Of a DNA stretch of 64,000 nucleotides, positions 47,150 through 58,931 are shown one piece after another. Source of the DNA: Zantedeschia hybrid cultivar. Taxonomy: Eukaryota > Streptophyta > Magnoliopsida > Alismatales > Araceae. Below the pieces are notes generated by a model. That model saw nothing but the letters and a program-made list of their open reading frames with translations. It had not been told where the DNA came from and did no database searches. Made by a program: the position numbers and the translations under genes. The stretch spans positions 1,536,001 to 1,600,000 of the forward strand of contig JARZZO010000011.1 in assembly GCA_030544215.1 (NCBI GenBank), read 5' to 3'. Position 1 is the first letter of the stretch, and every line of letters begins with the position of its first letter.

Positions 47150-47668
47150 GGTGGGGCAACGAAGGAGAGGCAGGACACTGTTCTGTACGGCGGAGTGTGC
47201 CGAGCCGCACGGGGCTGTGCGCGGCGGTGTGCGTGGCGGTGCGCGGCGGTGTGCGCGGCGCTCCGTGGCGGAGTGCGCCGAGCCGCACGGGGCTGTGCGC
47301 GGCGGTGCGCGCGGCGGAGGGCCTGCGCTCACCGGCCGCGCGGGGGCAGTGTGCCGCGCCGCGTGGGGCAGTGTGCCGCGCTCCGCGGCGGAGAGCACCG
47401 GCCGCGCGCGGGGGCGGCGGAGGGCCTGCGCTCGCGGAGGGTGCCGGGCCGCGGCAGAGGGTGCTAGGCCGCGCAGGACGACGTGCGGCGTGCGGCTGAG
47501 GGCGCCGGCCGCGCGGGGCGGTGCGCGGCGCAGGGCGCGGGCCTGCGCTCGCCCGCCTGAGCGTGCGGGTGGCGCAGGCACGCCGGCGGTCACGCGGCTC
47601 CGCTGCCGATGGGTGAACGGCGCCGGCGACGTCCTTCTTGGCGGCTCGTCCTTCTTGGCGGCTACCAA
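47150..47668 (-). repeat. GC-rich tandem array in the copia leader
   Basis: Units containing GTGCCGAGCCGCACGGGGCT and GTGCGCGGCGGTGTGCG recur many times between the 5' LTR and gag. All six frames are largely open because of base composition, giving Arg/Ala-rich shadow frames. Composition is strikingly unlike the AT-rich remainder of the element. Confidence 0.7.
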
Positions 47669-47773
47669 GTTGGAGGAAGGATTCGAGAGAGTGACCTAGT
47701 GGGTCCTCTCCCTCTTATTTTATTATAAGGAAATATTAGGGAAAACTCCCTTACTACTAGAACAATTACATTA

Positions 47774-48129
47774 AGGTGGAATACTAAACCCTCTTGTTCC
47801 TATCTTTAAAATTGGAGTTCTCTTAATCAATCTTCTGAGAATTGGACCACGCCAATAAAGAAGCCTCCTATCCAATCTATTTTGGGTCAATTTTCATCAA
47901 TAATTTTCTGTTTCTTCATTCTGCTCTCCTTCCTCGACAGATTTTGCCCTCGTTTTTCAAAGGTGAGAAGATGGCTTGATGTTGATGGGTAGAGAGATGA
48001 TATACTCTAGAATTTTTTAGAATATATTCTACCTCCTTGATTTTACTCACCTGAAAGTAAGAATAAATCTTTCAACAAAACACAAATAGACAAGTCATCA
48101 GTTATTTGACAAGGAACAAAAAATAATGT

Positions 48130-48204
<75 letters not shown>

Positions 48205-51200
48205 AAGAAACTTAATGTGGCATTTTGGTGTACACCTTTGCACCCAAGTGACAGTCTTCAGTTTAAATTTGAGCAGTTTAAACTGACACTTGTTAAAAAA
48301 AAAAACACTTGACGTTGACTTGGTCAAGTTGTATGTTATTTGGATGAAATGAGTCGATTTTTTTAACTATTTTATTGGATTTTTTAAGGAGTACTGGTTT
48401 TTGATTACTTCGGCTGAAAAGATGGAAAAATTCTACTTTTCTGGGTCCAACTGGCCATTGTGGCTAATCTGGTCCTAGTCACAAAATACTAGTTTATATG
48501 GAGGGGAAGAAGTGGTAACATAATTCATAGACACATTTATCATAAGTATATCTTTTGTACATTTGTTTGACATTTTTTGCATAAGCATAATTGAGTTTCT
48601 GATAAATTTGTCTTAACGCCATACCCTAACATGGCCTATGAATTTACAGTAAGTGAGTACCTAACATGATCTTTGAGTTTATAGTATATTAAAGTCATTT
48701 TTATTTATACAAACTCAGTTTACCATGAACACGAGTTTACGTTAAACCCAAGCGAGGCATAAAAGTAAATCTTTAACTTCATACCTGTCGTCTTCTCTTT
48801 ATCCTTAAAAATTATGAATAAAAAAAAACTTAAATTATCAGATAATCCTAGTACTACACAAAAATGTCATATTTTTTTGTACATATGTTAAATGATCAGA
48901 ACAAATAAAACTATAATACTATCATAACAACAAGCTTACAGTTGTTTCAAAGGTGTGTCAAAGTAGAGGGGGCATAGAGGAGAGGGTTTGGGGTCCTGAG
49001 AAAGCAAGCTTTGGGCTAAAGTGATAAATTGCTCACACATCTGTTATATTATATGCACTCTTTTTGTTAACTAAATTATTTATCCTGACACAAGTGATTC
49101 AAGGTTTGCCTATATTAGAATAAGGCCTTTTTTTATTTAATAATCAGATTGATGTTATATCCAAAATAAAAAATTAATTATATAAAACTAATAAAAAATA
49201 AGAAAATAGTATGATGAACTCCTGTTCACAATTTGAACTTTTTAATTGAATTGTTATTCTTAATTCAAAATAAGCTATTCTCATCCGAATGATGAATCCA
49301 AGCAATCAAAGCAAACAAACTCCAGTAAGCAAAATAAACTATCTTATTCTATGCTTATTTGATCATTATGAAAAATTTGGACGTGATGCAAAATAAGCAA
49401 ATAATAAATCACTTACATAAAATTATTTATTATATTACATTTATAATACATTTTAAAAATAAAAAATTGAATAATCGTGTTGCAAAACTAAAGAATCTGT
49501 TTCCTTTTTCTTAGTAAAAAGCACAAAAGAGGCCGGAGAAGATCACTTGTTTATAGATGGAGAGAAAGGTATGTTATGAGCTTATCCATTTTTTCACTCC
49601 ATTCTTTACATTAATGACTTATTAGTTAATATGCATGTTAGGCATTTAGAGAAAAAGAAAATGTTATAATAATACTGTTTTGTAATACTACTTTTTGACC
49701 GGCAATCACACATAGGAGGGGAGTATTATTGCCCCACATCTTTGACAATCCTATCTTCTAATGTATGATTGTCGGTTAGTCGTGTCAAAAAGTGGTGCTA
49801 AGAAATGATGTTTCAATATTATTTTTTGAGAAAAAATATTTAAATATGAGTTTTTCTTTTTGATATGTATCGGTTGAACGGTTTATATGGCGTTTTAACA
49901 TAAATAATTATTTAATTTACTTCTTACTCACTTGCGATCACAACCTTTGTGATCACTTCTTAAACTTGGGAGATTTACATAGCATTTAATCAGTTTGCAT
50001 GTCCTTGTTTCTTCCTTTAAGAAAACTCTTTTGCATTTATGAGCATATGGTTTTCTACCTAACCAGAGAAGGAAACAAAAGAAGAAAACATCCCCTCTCG
50101 TGAACTTTCCTATTAATTTTTCTAGTTTATATTTTATATGACCTGTTGAGTTTACTGGACTATAATTAAGAGTTGAGTCTATACCATGAGTCTAATTTAA
50201 AAAAAAAAAAAAACGTCATGTGGGGATTGCGGTACCATTCACAGGGAACGAAATTGTTTGGACCTGTGCGCCTGGACCGTCCAATGCCCTTAAACTTATG
50301 AAACCGAAATAAAAGAATGTTCCCTGTCGATAGAGAAACTGTTAGATCATCCTTAGACAATCCCAGCCATGGATCCCACTTAATTCAAGCTCTGCTTAAA
50401 TGCGCCAATGCAGTTTTATTAGTCGATCAAGTACTATCCGTTTCACTATCCCTCGGACACGTTACTTTCATCCCAATACTCCCATGACGAAATACCTGCT
50501 TGAATTTAATGTTGAACATGGGTTACGTGTACATAAATCTCACACAAGGTGTGTATTATCCACGATAAGCCCAGCCAATCGGCCATCCATTCCCTAATAT
50601 ATTAAATTCAGGCCCCCTTAAACGGGCCCATTAACTGCCCCCATCTTTTTAGCCCATTGATTCCTATCAGTATTGTCGTCCCTCACTCCATGTTACCTTT
50701 TTTTGACAAGTCACGCCATGCTACTTTCGCCTTTTTTTTTTTTTTGAACATAAGAAGGGAAGCTTTCATTCATAAAACATGAACAGTACAGTGAGAACAT
50801 AAAATCAAACACCTTCCACGCAAAACAGCACGCCTAAACTACCAGAGTAGTTAAGACCATATCCGGTATGAACACAAAACATACAGACCAAATGCGTACG
50901 TGAATTTAAGATTAGAACTTGCTCAGAAAGTTTGTACAATTAGATCGCCAATTAGACATCTCAAAAATTCTGAAAAATAAAACATAGAAATTGTCCCCAA
51001 AGCAGGAGGAGGATAGATAGGCTACTTATGTTATGTCCCCAAACCTTACGCTTGTTTACTTATGTTTATATTTGTTAATGTGTGAATGTTATTGCATCTC
51101 TCTTTCTTTTCACACAACTCACGATCCATCCGCAATCTACATCTGACAGTTCCTATGTTTTTATCCCCAATCCCTATGCTTATTTAATTATTTGGGTTCT

Positions 51201-52655
51201 TAATCCCTATGCTTATTTAATTATTTGGGTTCTAATCCCTGTCTAGATGTAAAAACCCAAAGTCAGGAGGCCAATAGAGGTCTTCGATCAATGCGACGGT
51301 GCCGGGGGACGAGAAAATGCACAGGTCAGAAAAGATGCTGTCACAAAGCCCATCTTCGTCGCAGCCATTTCCTTTTTCTGTTTATTGCCCACTGACGCTT
51401 TGCAGAACTTATCTTTGTATGTCCTTGTTTATTTATTGATTGGTGTAAGTTTTTTGCTTATTGATTAGTGGATTCCACGGAGCTCGACATGCACATACAA
51501 TTTGATATCCGATCGTACATTTAAAAAAACTTCTGAAAAATAAAATGCCATTTCTGTTCATTACGCTTGAGATTTTATTTATTAAAATTTTTTGACATCC
51601 GATGAGAGATCATGATAGGATCTACCATAAAAAATTGAAAAATTTAAAAAATAAATAAAAAAGTTACCAGTGCGGTGCAGCAAGTATACTCTGAATTTAA
51701 TCTATGTTGTATGGATAGAAATCTCGCACAAGGTGTATATTGTCATCTCCATCATTAAAAGTTTTATTAATTAACTTTAAGGAGTATATTGTCATCTCCA
51801 TCGTTAAAAATTTTATTAACCAACTTTTCGGTGCTTATCTCATTAACTGCCTCCCTTCCTTTCCTTATTATAGCCCACAAAGCATCGTGTGGGTGGTGAA
51901 AGGAAAATGAGCTTGTCACAGCTATAGGTTTATTCAAGGCAAGAAGAGACCGTCTATTTTTATGCCTTCTCTCATTTCTTTATTAGTATTATAGACTTTT
52001 ATTTTGCATACTTCTTGCTTGTTTCTTCACTTATATTCATTAGTTATCTTCTTCAAAATCTTAATTAGTATGCATTCTGAGGTATATATATATATATATA
52101 TATATTGTCCATGATAATCCCGGGCAATTAGCCATCCATGCTTTAAGTCCAGGCCTCGCTAAACGGGCCCAGTACCTGCCTTCCGTTTCATTAGCCCATT
52201 GATTCCTATCCATTTTAGGATAAACACCATGTTATTTCACCCAGTCCTCCGCTAACCAATGGCGTACATTAATTTAATCTTGAGCATGGGTTGTTGTTAG
52301 GCCTTTTCCTTACCTCAAAACCTAGGCATTGAGCTAAGAGGTCTTTTATCTTATAAGTTGGTCTTCTACTTTGTGAAATCCGACGTTAGACTATTAGCTC
52401 ACACCCAACAGCCTTAACCATAACAAGCGCATAGTTTGCTCCAACAACAACGGGCGAAGGGAGGGACCTGCGGTGGTGGCATCCGCACATTGGGTCCTTT
52501 GCGGTTGACATATGTTGCTTGGTGATGCTTGTTACTGGCACATGCTGGAACTCAGGATTCTATTCTTCGGCATCAAGTATCTAAGGATTTTGTCACCTCT
52601 CTCATCCTTTTTTTTTTTTCTTATTCTAAAACCTCATTCTCTTTTTTTCTTGTGG
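47774..52655. other. Intergenic DNA between the SURNod19 paralogues
   Basis: No gene recognised. Holds a long TA microsatellite (48134-48202) and AT-rich sequence. Near 50720-50850, a T-run is followed by GAACATAAGAAGGGAAGCTTTCATTCATAAAAC, which resembles the reversed tail of a plant LINE or SINE. A shorter TA run lies at about 52083-52105. Some words near 47930-47990 resemble the SURNod19 upstream region at 41.46 kb. Confidence 0.45.
48134..48202. repeat. TA microsatellite
   Basis: Uninterrupted alternating A/T of about 69 bases, the longest such run in the window. Confidence 0.9.
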
Positions 52656-52662
52656 TTTATAG

Positions 52663-52986
52663 ATGAAATCCCAAAACCGCGGTGTTGAGTTTCAGAAGCA
52701 CAGACTTATATGCACTGGAACCATAATTTAGAAACCGATATAAGACTAATTGTCCAAAGTCACCATGGGCTAATAGCCAACACTCCCCCTCACGGCCACC
52801 ATGGGCCGTGGAAATGAAAGGAGAGATGAAAAAGGTCAGGCCCAGAATCAATGCTCTAATACCAAGATGAAATCCCAAAACCGCGGTGTTGAGTTTCAGA
52901 AGCACAGGCTTATATGCACTGGAACCATAATTTAGAAACCGATATAAGACTAATTGTCCAAAGTCACCATAGGCTAATAGCCAACA
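52663..52986 (-). mobile_element. TRIM (terminal-repeat retrotransposon in miniature), 324 bp
   Basis: Two 120-bp direct repeats (52663-52782 and 52867-52986) with about two differences enclose 84 bp. That spacer carries, on the minus strand, a primer-binding site TTGGTATTAGAGC (complement at 52853-52866) beside one repeat and a polypurine tract GAGGGGGAGTG beside the other. TTTATAG lies on both sides (52656-52662 and 52987-52993). This is a complete retroelement skeleton with no coding sequence, just downstream of SURNod19 copy b. Confidence 0.85.
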
Positions 52987-52993
52987 TTTATAG

Positions 52994-53647
52994 TGAAGAC
53001 CAGAAGACACTGAGAATTTTTAGCTTTTGTTTTACAAGATGCAGTTAAATATCGTATGTTGATATGTTACATCTTAAACAGATGTATTGACGTAAGTACA
53101 AAAAAGGACAACAATCCATGCATCCCTGCTCAGGGCTTATGCTTATTTACATCTTAAACAGATGCACTTAGTACGTCTACATTGCCAAAGACTGATAACC
53201 TTATCTTTTACTGTGTCATTGACAACGACCAATACTTGCAAAAGTATCCCTTCTGCCAATAAGAATGAGGACCCATGAATACTTTATTTTGAGTGCATCA
53301 TCCCTCCCTGCAACCACAAAGAAGAAAAAGAACACATGATCACTTCATCAGCCAATTTGAGGTTTTGCATGCTATGAGTACAAGGATATTAAAGAGGGCC
53401 CTTGAGGGGTGATTAGCGGCAAAAACAAAGGTACGTCATTCCGATTTAATTTACAAGCATACTATATAGTCTGCATCTATATACAAGGCTTTATATATCC
53501 TGGATATCCTAAGATAAAGAAGTAGATGCAAGCTAATCAAAGGTATTATATATTAGGACGTACGTATGGGAATCTAATTAATAATTAATTAGTAGTATGA
53601 AACTGAAGAAAGAATAGAAGATTTTACATCAATTACCGTACGACGGA
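52994..53647 (-). pseudogene. Decayed last exon and 3' flank of SURNod19 copy b
   Basis: At about 53310 the minus strand reads TTGCAG then GGAGGGATGATGCACTCAAAA, the counterpart of exon 4 in copy a. An extra AAAG creates an immediate TAA and shifts the frame through the former membrane helix. The donor context also follows a stop in exon 3, so this exon can no longer be translated as an anchor. Confidence 0.75.
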
Positions 53648-55417
53648 TTAAGATTTGGTTGGTGTTTTCTCGGCCACTAAAATGTAGAAGAGGCCCATTA
53701 CACCCGTGTGCATTTGAGTGGCGTTGTAGTTGGATTCAAAAGTCACAATCTCCTTGTCAGCAATTTTCACAGAGCCTGGCCTTGGATAACAAGTTGACAT
53801 CCCCACAATATAACCAGCCTCATTTCCTGCTTCCTTTCCTTTGCCATAGGTCGGCAGTGACGAGCATAACATTCTGCCATTCTGAATCCATGTTGACGTA
53901 GAATTAACAAAGGATAATTAAATAATATAATAACTACACATGTTTTGGTGAAACATTAAGGTTGGATGGCATAGTTTCTGGTAGCTAGAGAGGATATGTG
54001 TGGGACTAAATGACATAAACTGTGTAGTTTCTAGAGATGTTAGGCAATGGAATTTACAAATAACATGGCATCTCCATCCAAGCACTACACAATGAACACT
54101 ATTGCTATATATTCTAATTATTTCCATACTAGGAATTGAAAGGGGATGATAATGATGTCCTGATAAATAATGTATTCATATATATATATATATATATATA
54201 TATAGGTTAGTTCCATAATCACCTGTCCATAGAGGGCAGCTCCAACTCCACCTCTATGCTGGTGAGCAACAGCATAGATGATGTCACCTCCACGAGGTAT
54301 AACCAGTTTTGTCCTCTTCTTGTCGATGCACTTCCCATTATTACGAGTTCCCTTCAGACCACACGATTCAACATCATATTCCACCTGCATTTGGAAACCC
54401 AGTCACAATTTCACACTGAGTACAAATTAAAGGACAGTGCTATTGTCAAATATTAAAATAAGAAAAGGAAGATGAAAATATTGAGATCCCCTGGATTTCT
54501 AGAAAGAGGTGAAAGTGGCTATTCTACATATATAGCAATTAGCAAGACCTTCCTCATTAAATATTAATAAGCTACCAGAATCCTAGTCATATTTAAAGCA
54601 TATATACCTTGCAACTGGAATTAGGGAAGCTCTTTCCAGAATCAGTGACATCTAGAATATAGATCTTGACGGGAACTATGTGATGATCCCAGTGTAGCCA
54701 CTTCACAGTGAACCTCACGTAGAGCTTCCTGGGTGCAATATTGATGCCTTGTTTCAACCGGCACTGAGTTTGATCATAGCAACAAGCAAGACCTCCAGCA
54801 TAACCTTTCATCAGAGGCTGCCCATTACCGTCTACAGTTACATTGTACAGATCACACTTGCACTCTGTGCATCCCACACGGTCCACCACCCCTCGTGTGT
54901 CGATTGCATGGACATTCAACATCCATCTCTCCTCGTACCCATGTGGGACATCTTTTGGATTTCCAACTTCTATTGCATAGGGATCGGGGACCCATGTAGG
55001 GGTTCTACGCGTCTCTGATCCAAGACCATAGTGCTGATTAAGAAAGTCTTTGCAAAGTCCAGCATTCCCAGCTGGAATAGACTTCGGAAGGCTATGCTCC
55101 CTGGGCGTTTCACTTTCTTTAAGGCCATAGGATCTTACCACCACCCAGTGGTGGAGGTATGTCTCATGAAGGGGGATGGAGTTCCCTGCCTCATCAACCA
55201 CTTCACCATTGAAACTCTTAAGAGCAATGTGGCCTTTAGGAAAGTCAATGTTAAAATAACGCTTGTTCACCACTGACCCAGGTCCAAGAATAAATGGTGG
55301 GGAGAGGAAAACTGTAGTTTTCAATGAGTTCCCATTTGCCATCATGGCTACTGATGTCTGAATAATTGTTGTGGCAACCATTGCGGCCAGTATCCATGAT
55401 TGAGGAGAATATGTCAT
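53648..55417 (-). CDS. SURNod19 family protein, copy b, lacking the C-terminal membrane anchor
   Basis: Exons 55417-54608, 54384-54223 and 53881-53648 give 401 residues. Signal peptide (MTYSPQSWILAAMVATTII...), family blocks and exon phases match copy a. In exon 3 the codon corresponding to CAA in copy a is TAA, so the protein ends ...VAEKTPTKS; one base is also missing before the old donor. The transmembrane helix and basic tail are lost, predicting a secreted soluble form if expressed. The rest of the frame is open and well conserved, so I call it a gene, not a pseudogene. Copy b also lacks the short insertion around TIGWEYSLP seen in copy a. A TA run (54180-54204) lies in intron 2 next to the donor. 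Confidence 0.85.
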
Positions 55418-57158
55418 TTTATCACTGCTACAGAGACCTGCAGTTATCTGCCAAGGCATGAATAGAGACAATATATAATTAGATTAATATGCATTTATTT
55501 CTCTCTAAATGTATAGGCGTACATGTGTATGTATGTGTGCATATATACCAGAAGCAGCAGACGGAATATTCACTCTACGGCCCAACTAGTCCAAGAGACA
55601 ATTCTTAGATGGATATACATTTATTTCTCTTAATATGTTTATGCATATATATGTACCCAACTAGTCCGAGAGACAACTGGAGTTGAAAGACTAATTAACT
55701 GCAAAAAGAGTCCTCAATGACTTGAACCAATTGAAGAAAGTCTCAAAGAAATAGAATGATTTGACAACAAAGATAAAACAGTATATATATATATACACAC
55801 ACACTAATTGCTGAGTAACCTGTAGGAAGGATGGTTAAAAACAATTAATTGGCTATTTCTTCTTACCGAAAGCGACAAGAGCAAAGCAAAAATGGCAATA
55901 ACTGTTAATTCCCTTTTTACAACATTTGATGTTTTCCATTCACAAATACTTACCACAATATATAGGTACATATTGTTAGCCAATGTAAAAATGTCGCGCA
56001 CCATTTTATTCAATCTTGTTGATTAATATTTCCAGATGAATCGGAAACTTCAAGAACGAGGAATATATATATACACATAAATATTGTAGACCATCTATAC
56101 AATTAAATAGGCTTGAGAGAATAATTACAGGAAAGAGATAGCTTAAATCCCTTTTTGTTTGTGCTTGCCGTATGAAACATAGGAATATTTCCCATGTTGG
56201 GAAGTTTCCTTTCTTTTGAGGTCAAAGACATGCAGCTTTGCTAGAAGGAGATGATATATATGCACCTATAGCCATTTTGTAAGCTAAAATTTTACAAGAA
56301 AAGAAGGAATAGTATAGAGAGAGAGACACTCTGCGTCATATATAAGGCCGGTTCTCTAGTGCAAAAGCTAAGAGAACAACATAGGAGCACTCCCTTAAGG
56401 GTGCACCTTGACCACCAAATCCGTCACTAAAGTTCGAAATAAATTTCCTATTTACTGGGTTTTAAGATGGAAATATCAATTAGAATAAAGAATCTCCATG
56501 TTGAATATAAAAGCTCCAAGTGTTATCCAACAAACATACTAGGGAGCAGGAACCTAGCTAGCATTTCCAAACGGGCCCTAGGAAGATAAAAATAGAAGAA
56601 AAGAAAAGAGAACAACGTGAACAAACGGTAACCAAATCGAAGAAGCAACTACATCATATGATATCCAGTCAATGATCAGTAGTTAAGTTATCAACTTCGA
56701 TATCTGCTACTCAGTTCAGTCATGGGAATGCCTTTCGGAAGTGGGAACTGTTGGATTATTTTAATTAAAACGGCAACTTTAAGTTATATGGAGAACAATA
56801 TACATATATATGTTCCCATGACATTCAATCAAATATACCATATAAGAACCTTTTAATTGCAGAGTCAGCTTTAAACCATTGTGGAGAAGAGAGGAAAAAA
56901 AAAAAACACAATACAATACACATGAGATGGAGACCCTATGGTTCCACTAAAATTTATTTTTAAAAAAGTGATTATTAATTACTAACTTGGAAACACCAAA
57001 AAAACTCAGGATCCCTGACACGACTCGATCAACATCACACAAACCCCACCACGAGCTTGCTAGCCGCCTTAAGCACTCAACCAGCAAACCAAAACAAGTC
57101 TGCACCCCTCAAACAACAGAACATGGGAAGCCTTGGGGACCTTGGAACATTTTAAAAA
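55418..57158 (-). other. Upstream region and probable leader intron of SURNod19 copy b
   Basis: Collinear, diverged match to 38.8-40.3 kb: for example CCCATGTTGGGAA, TTTCTTTTGAGGTCAA and GATATCCAGTC occur in the same order. 57000-57151 is copy 3 of the upstream segment. No other gene. Confidence 0.6.
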
Positions 57159-57163
57159 GATAT

Positions 57164-58227
57164 TGATGAGGCAGAATCCGATTCGGCTCATTAGAGCAGG
57201 CCCAAACCCCGTTCAGCCCAACAGCAGCAGTACCAGGCCCTCCGGCGGCCTCCAGCCCATCGGCGGCCCAGCAGCCCTCGGCCCAGTAAGCGGCACCGTC
57301 GCTCCCTGCCCAACAGGCTTCAGCCCGTCAGCGGCCCACCAGCCTTCGGCCCGGGAACAGCACGGCAGCCCAAGGCTCAGCAGGCTTCGGTCCCTCAGCG
57401 GCCCAACCCCCTTCGGCCCGATAGCCGAGTCCGGCCCACTCCGGTGGCGGATCTGGCACTATGGCGGTTTACCAATAAGCCCAAACATAGTCCTATATCG
57501 GCTACCACCGTTAACCAACCTCTATCCTCTGCTATAAATACACCGCTATTTATTGCCAAAAGTATGCAACTCTTTGCCTCCGAGACCCTTAAGGACTACG
57601 GTCCAAATAGCATTAAAGCTACTTCTTGCTCTCTGAATCGAATCATCTTCAGAAGCTAACTTGACCGTCGGAGGGGGTTCCTAAGGGCCAGAGCCCGGGA
57701 CTCCTGCTGACCGGTTTCTTCTTCTTTCCCTCCTGCAGGAGCTCGGTTCGAATCATCGCCGACCTTCCCGAGTCGGTCTCGGCCGCCGACCTCGGATTCC
57801 TCTCCTTGGTCTCGACGCCGTCCGACGGCTACCCCGCAACGGGAGGCTCGGCCCCGCGCTGTCCCTTCGTCCGACAAAAAAGGGCTCTTGGGCTCACTAT
57901 CCAAGAGCAAGCCAAGTCCGAGACCCTTCCGGCCTCGGACCGTCGGCTTCGGCTTCATCGCCTGTCGGCCGGATAACCAGGAAGAGCTTCATCCGCGCTG
58001 CCCCTTCGCCCGCCGAAGGAGCCTCGGCCCCGACTTCCCGGGGACGAGTCCGCACCGACCGAGGCGCCCTTCGGCCTTCGGACCCTCGTCTCCGCCTCCG
58101 CCTCCTCGGCCTTTCCGGATCCCCGTCGGGCCTCAGCAACACCGATCCGAACCGGCTTCGGATCCATTTCTCCGGGTTCCAACCTCGGAATCCGGTCGTG
58201 ATAGATCCAAGCTACGTAGCCTACACA
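57164..58227 (+). repeat. Solo LTR, 1064 bp, flanked by GATAT
   Basis: Starts TGATGAGGCAGAATCC and ends CTACACA, with GATAT at 57159-57163 and 58228-58232. It contains CTATAAATACACC (57532), a TATA box. Nearly collinear with the LTR at 62728-63783. No internal region follows. It lies within the upstream region of SURNod19 copy b. Confidence 0.85.
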
Positions 58228-58232
58228 GATAT

Positions 58233-58887
58233 TCCCATCAACAAATGCACCACCAATCTGAATAGAAACAAGTCGACATGCATAACAACCACATGCACCA
58301 ATTAACCATATATAACTCTACATGCATCAGTTAATCGTAATATTACATTCAACTTTTGAAATTTACGTGCCAAAGAGTGTGCACAACGACAGAGACATAT
58401 AGATAAAGAGGCGCCCCTGCGGAGGATCATGTGTGACAGAAGTAGAGAGAGAGAAAGGAGTTTTCGGGGGTGTAGCTGCACCATGATAGAGAGAGAGAGA
58501 GTGAGAGGGGTGCATCCGAGCCGCGTGTATACACCATGATTAAGAGAGAGGGGGGATGTCTCGAATGGTATGGCTGTACCTTGAGAGAGAGGGAGGCGAC
58601 CACTTCGGAGGACCTCAGAGCGACGTTGCCGCTGCATCAGGAGTGATAGAAGTAGAGAGAAAGGAGCAGTCGGGGGTGTGGATAGTGAAAGGGGTGCATC
58701 ATGCGCCATGAAAGAGAGAGGGGGATGTATCTAGTGGCATGGTAGCACCATGAAAGATGTTTGGCGCCTGTTGTAGATGACCTTATGGCGACACTGTACC
58801 TATGACAGAGAGGAGAGAAAAGCTGCCAGAGGTGTGGCTGCACCATGTTAGAGAGGGAAGGGAGGGGTGCTGGAGGAACTCACCTCT

Positions 58888-58931
<44 letters not shown>

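Larger units (their letters stand above)
42443..47770 (-). mobile_element. Ty1/copia LTR retrotransposon, about 5.3 kb, very short LTRs
   Basis: Terminal direct repeats of about 100 bp (42443-42542 and 47672-47770; minus strand TRTAATTGTTCTAG...CCTTCCTCCA) differ at essentially one base. The polypurine tract (minus strand CTTGAGGGGGAGTAA) adjoins the 3' LTR. A weak primer-binding site (ACTTGGTAGCCGCC) adjoins the 5' LTR. The domain order gag, protease, integrase, RT, RNase H defines copia. No target duplication was found with confidence. It separates the two SURNod19 paralogues. Confidence 0.85.

Noticed and set aside
47090..47699. Open frames of up to about 190 codons on both strands
   Set aside because: They are products of the GC-rich tandem array in the copia leader; all are Arg/Ala-rich repeats without a family match.
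52657..53010. 117-codon minus-strand frame with an internal repeat of about 45 residues
   Set aside because: The repeat is simply the two LTRs of the TRIM read through; it is not a protein gene.
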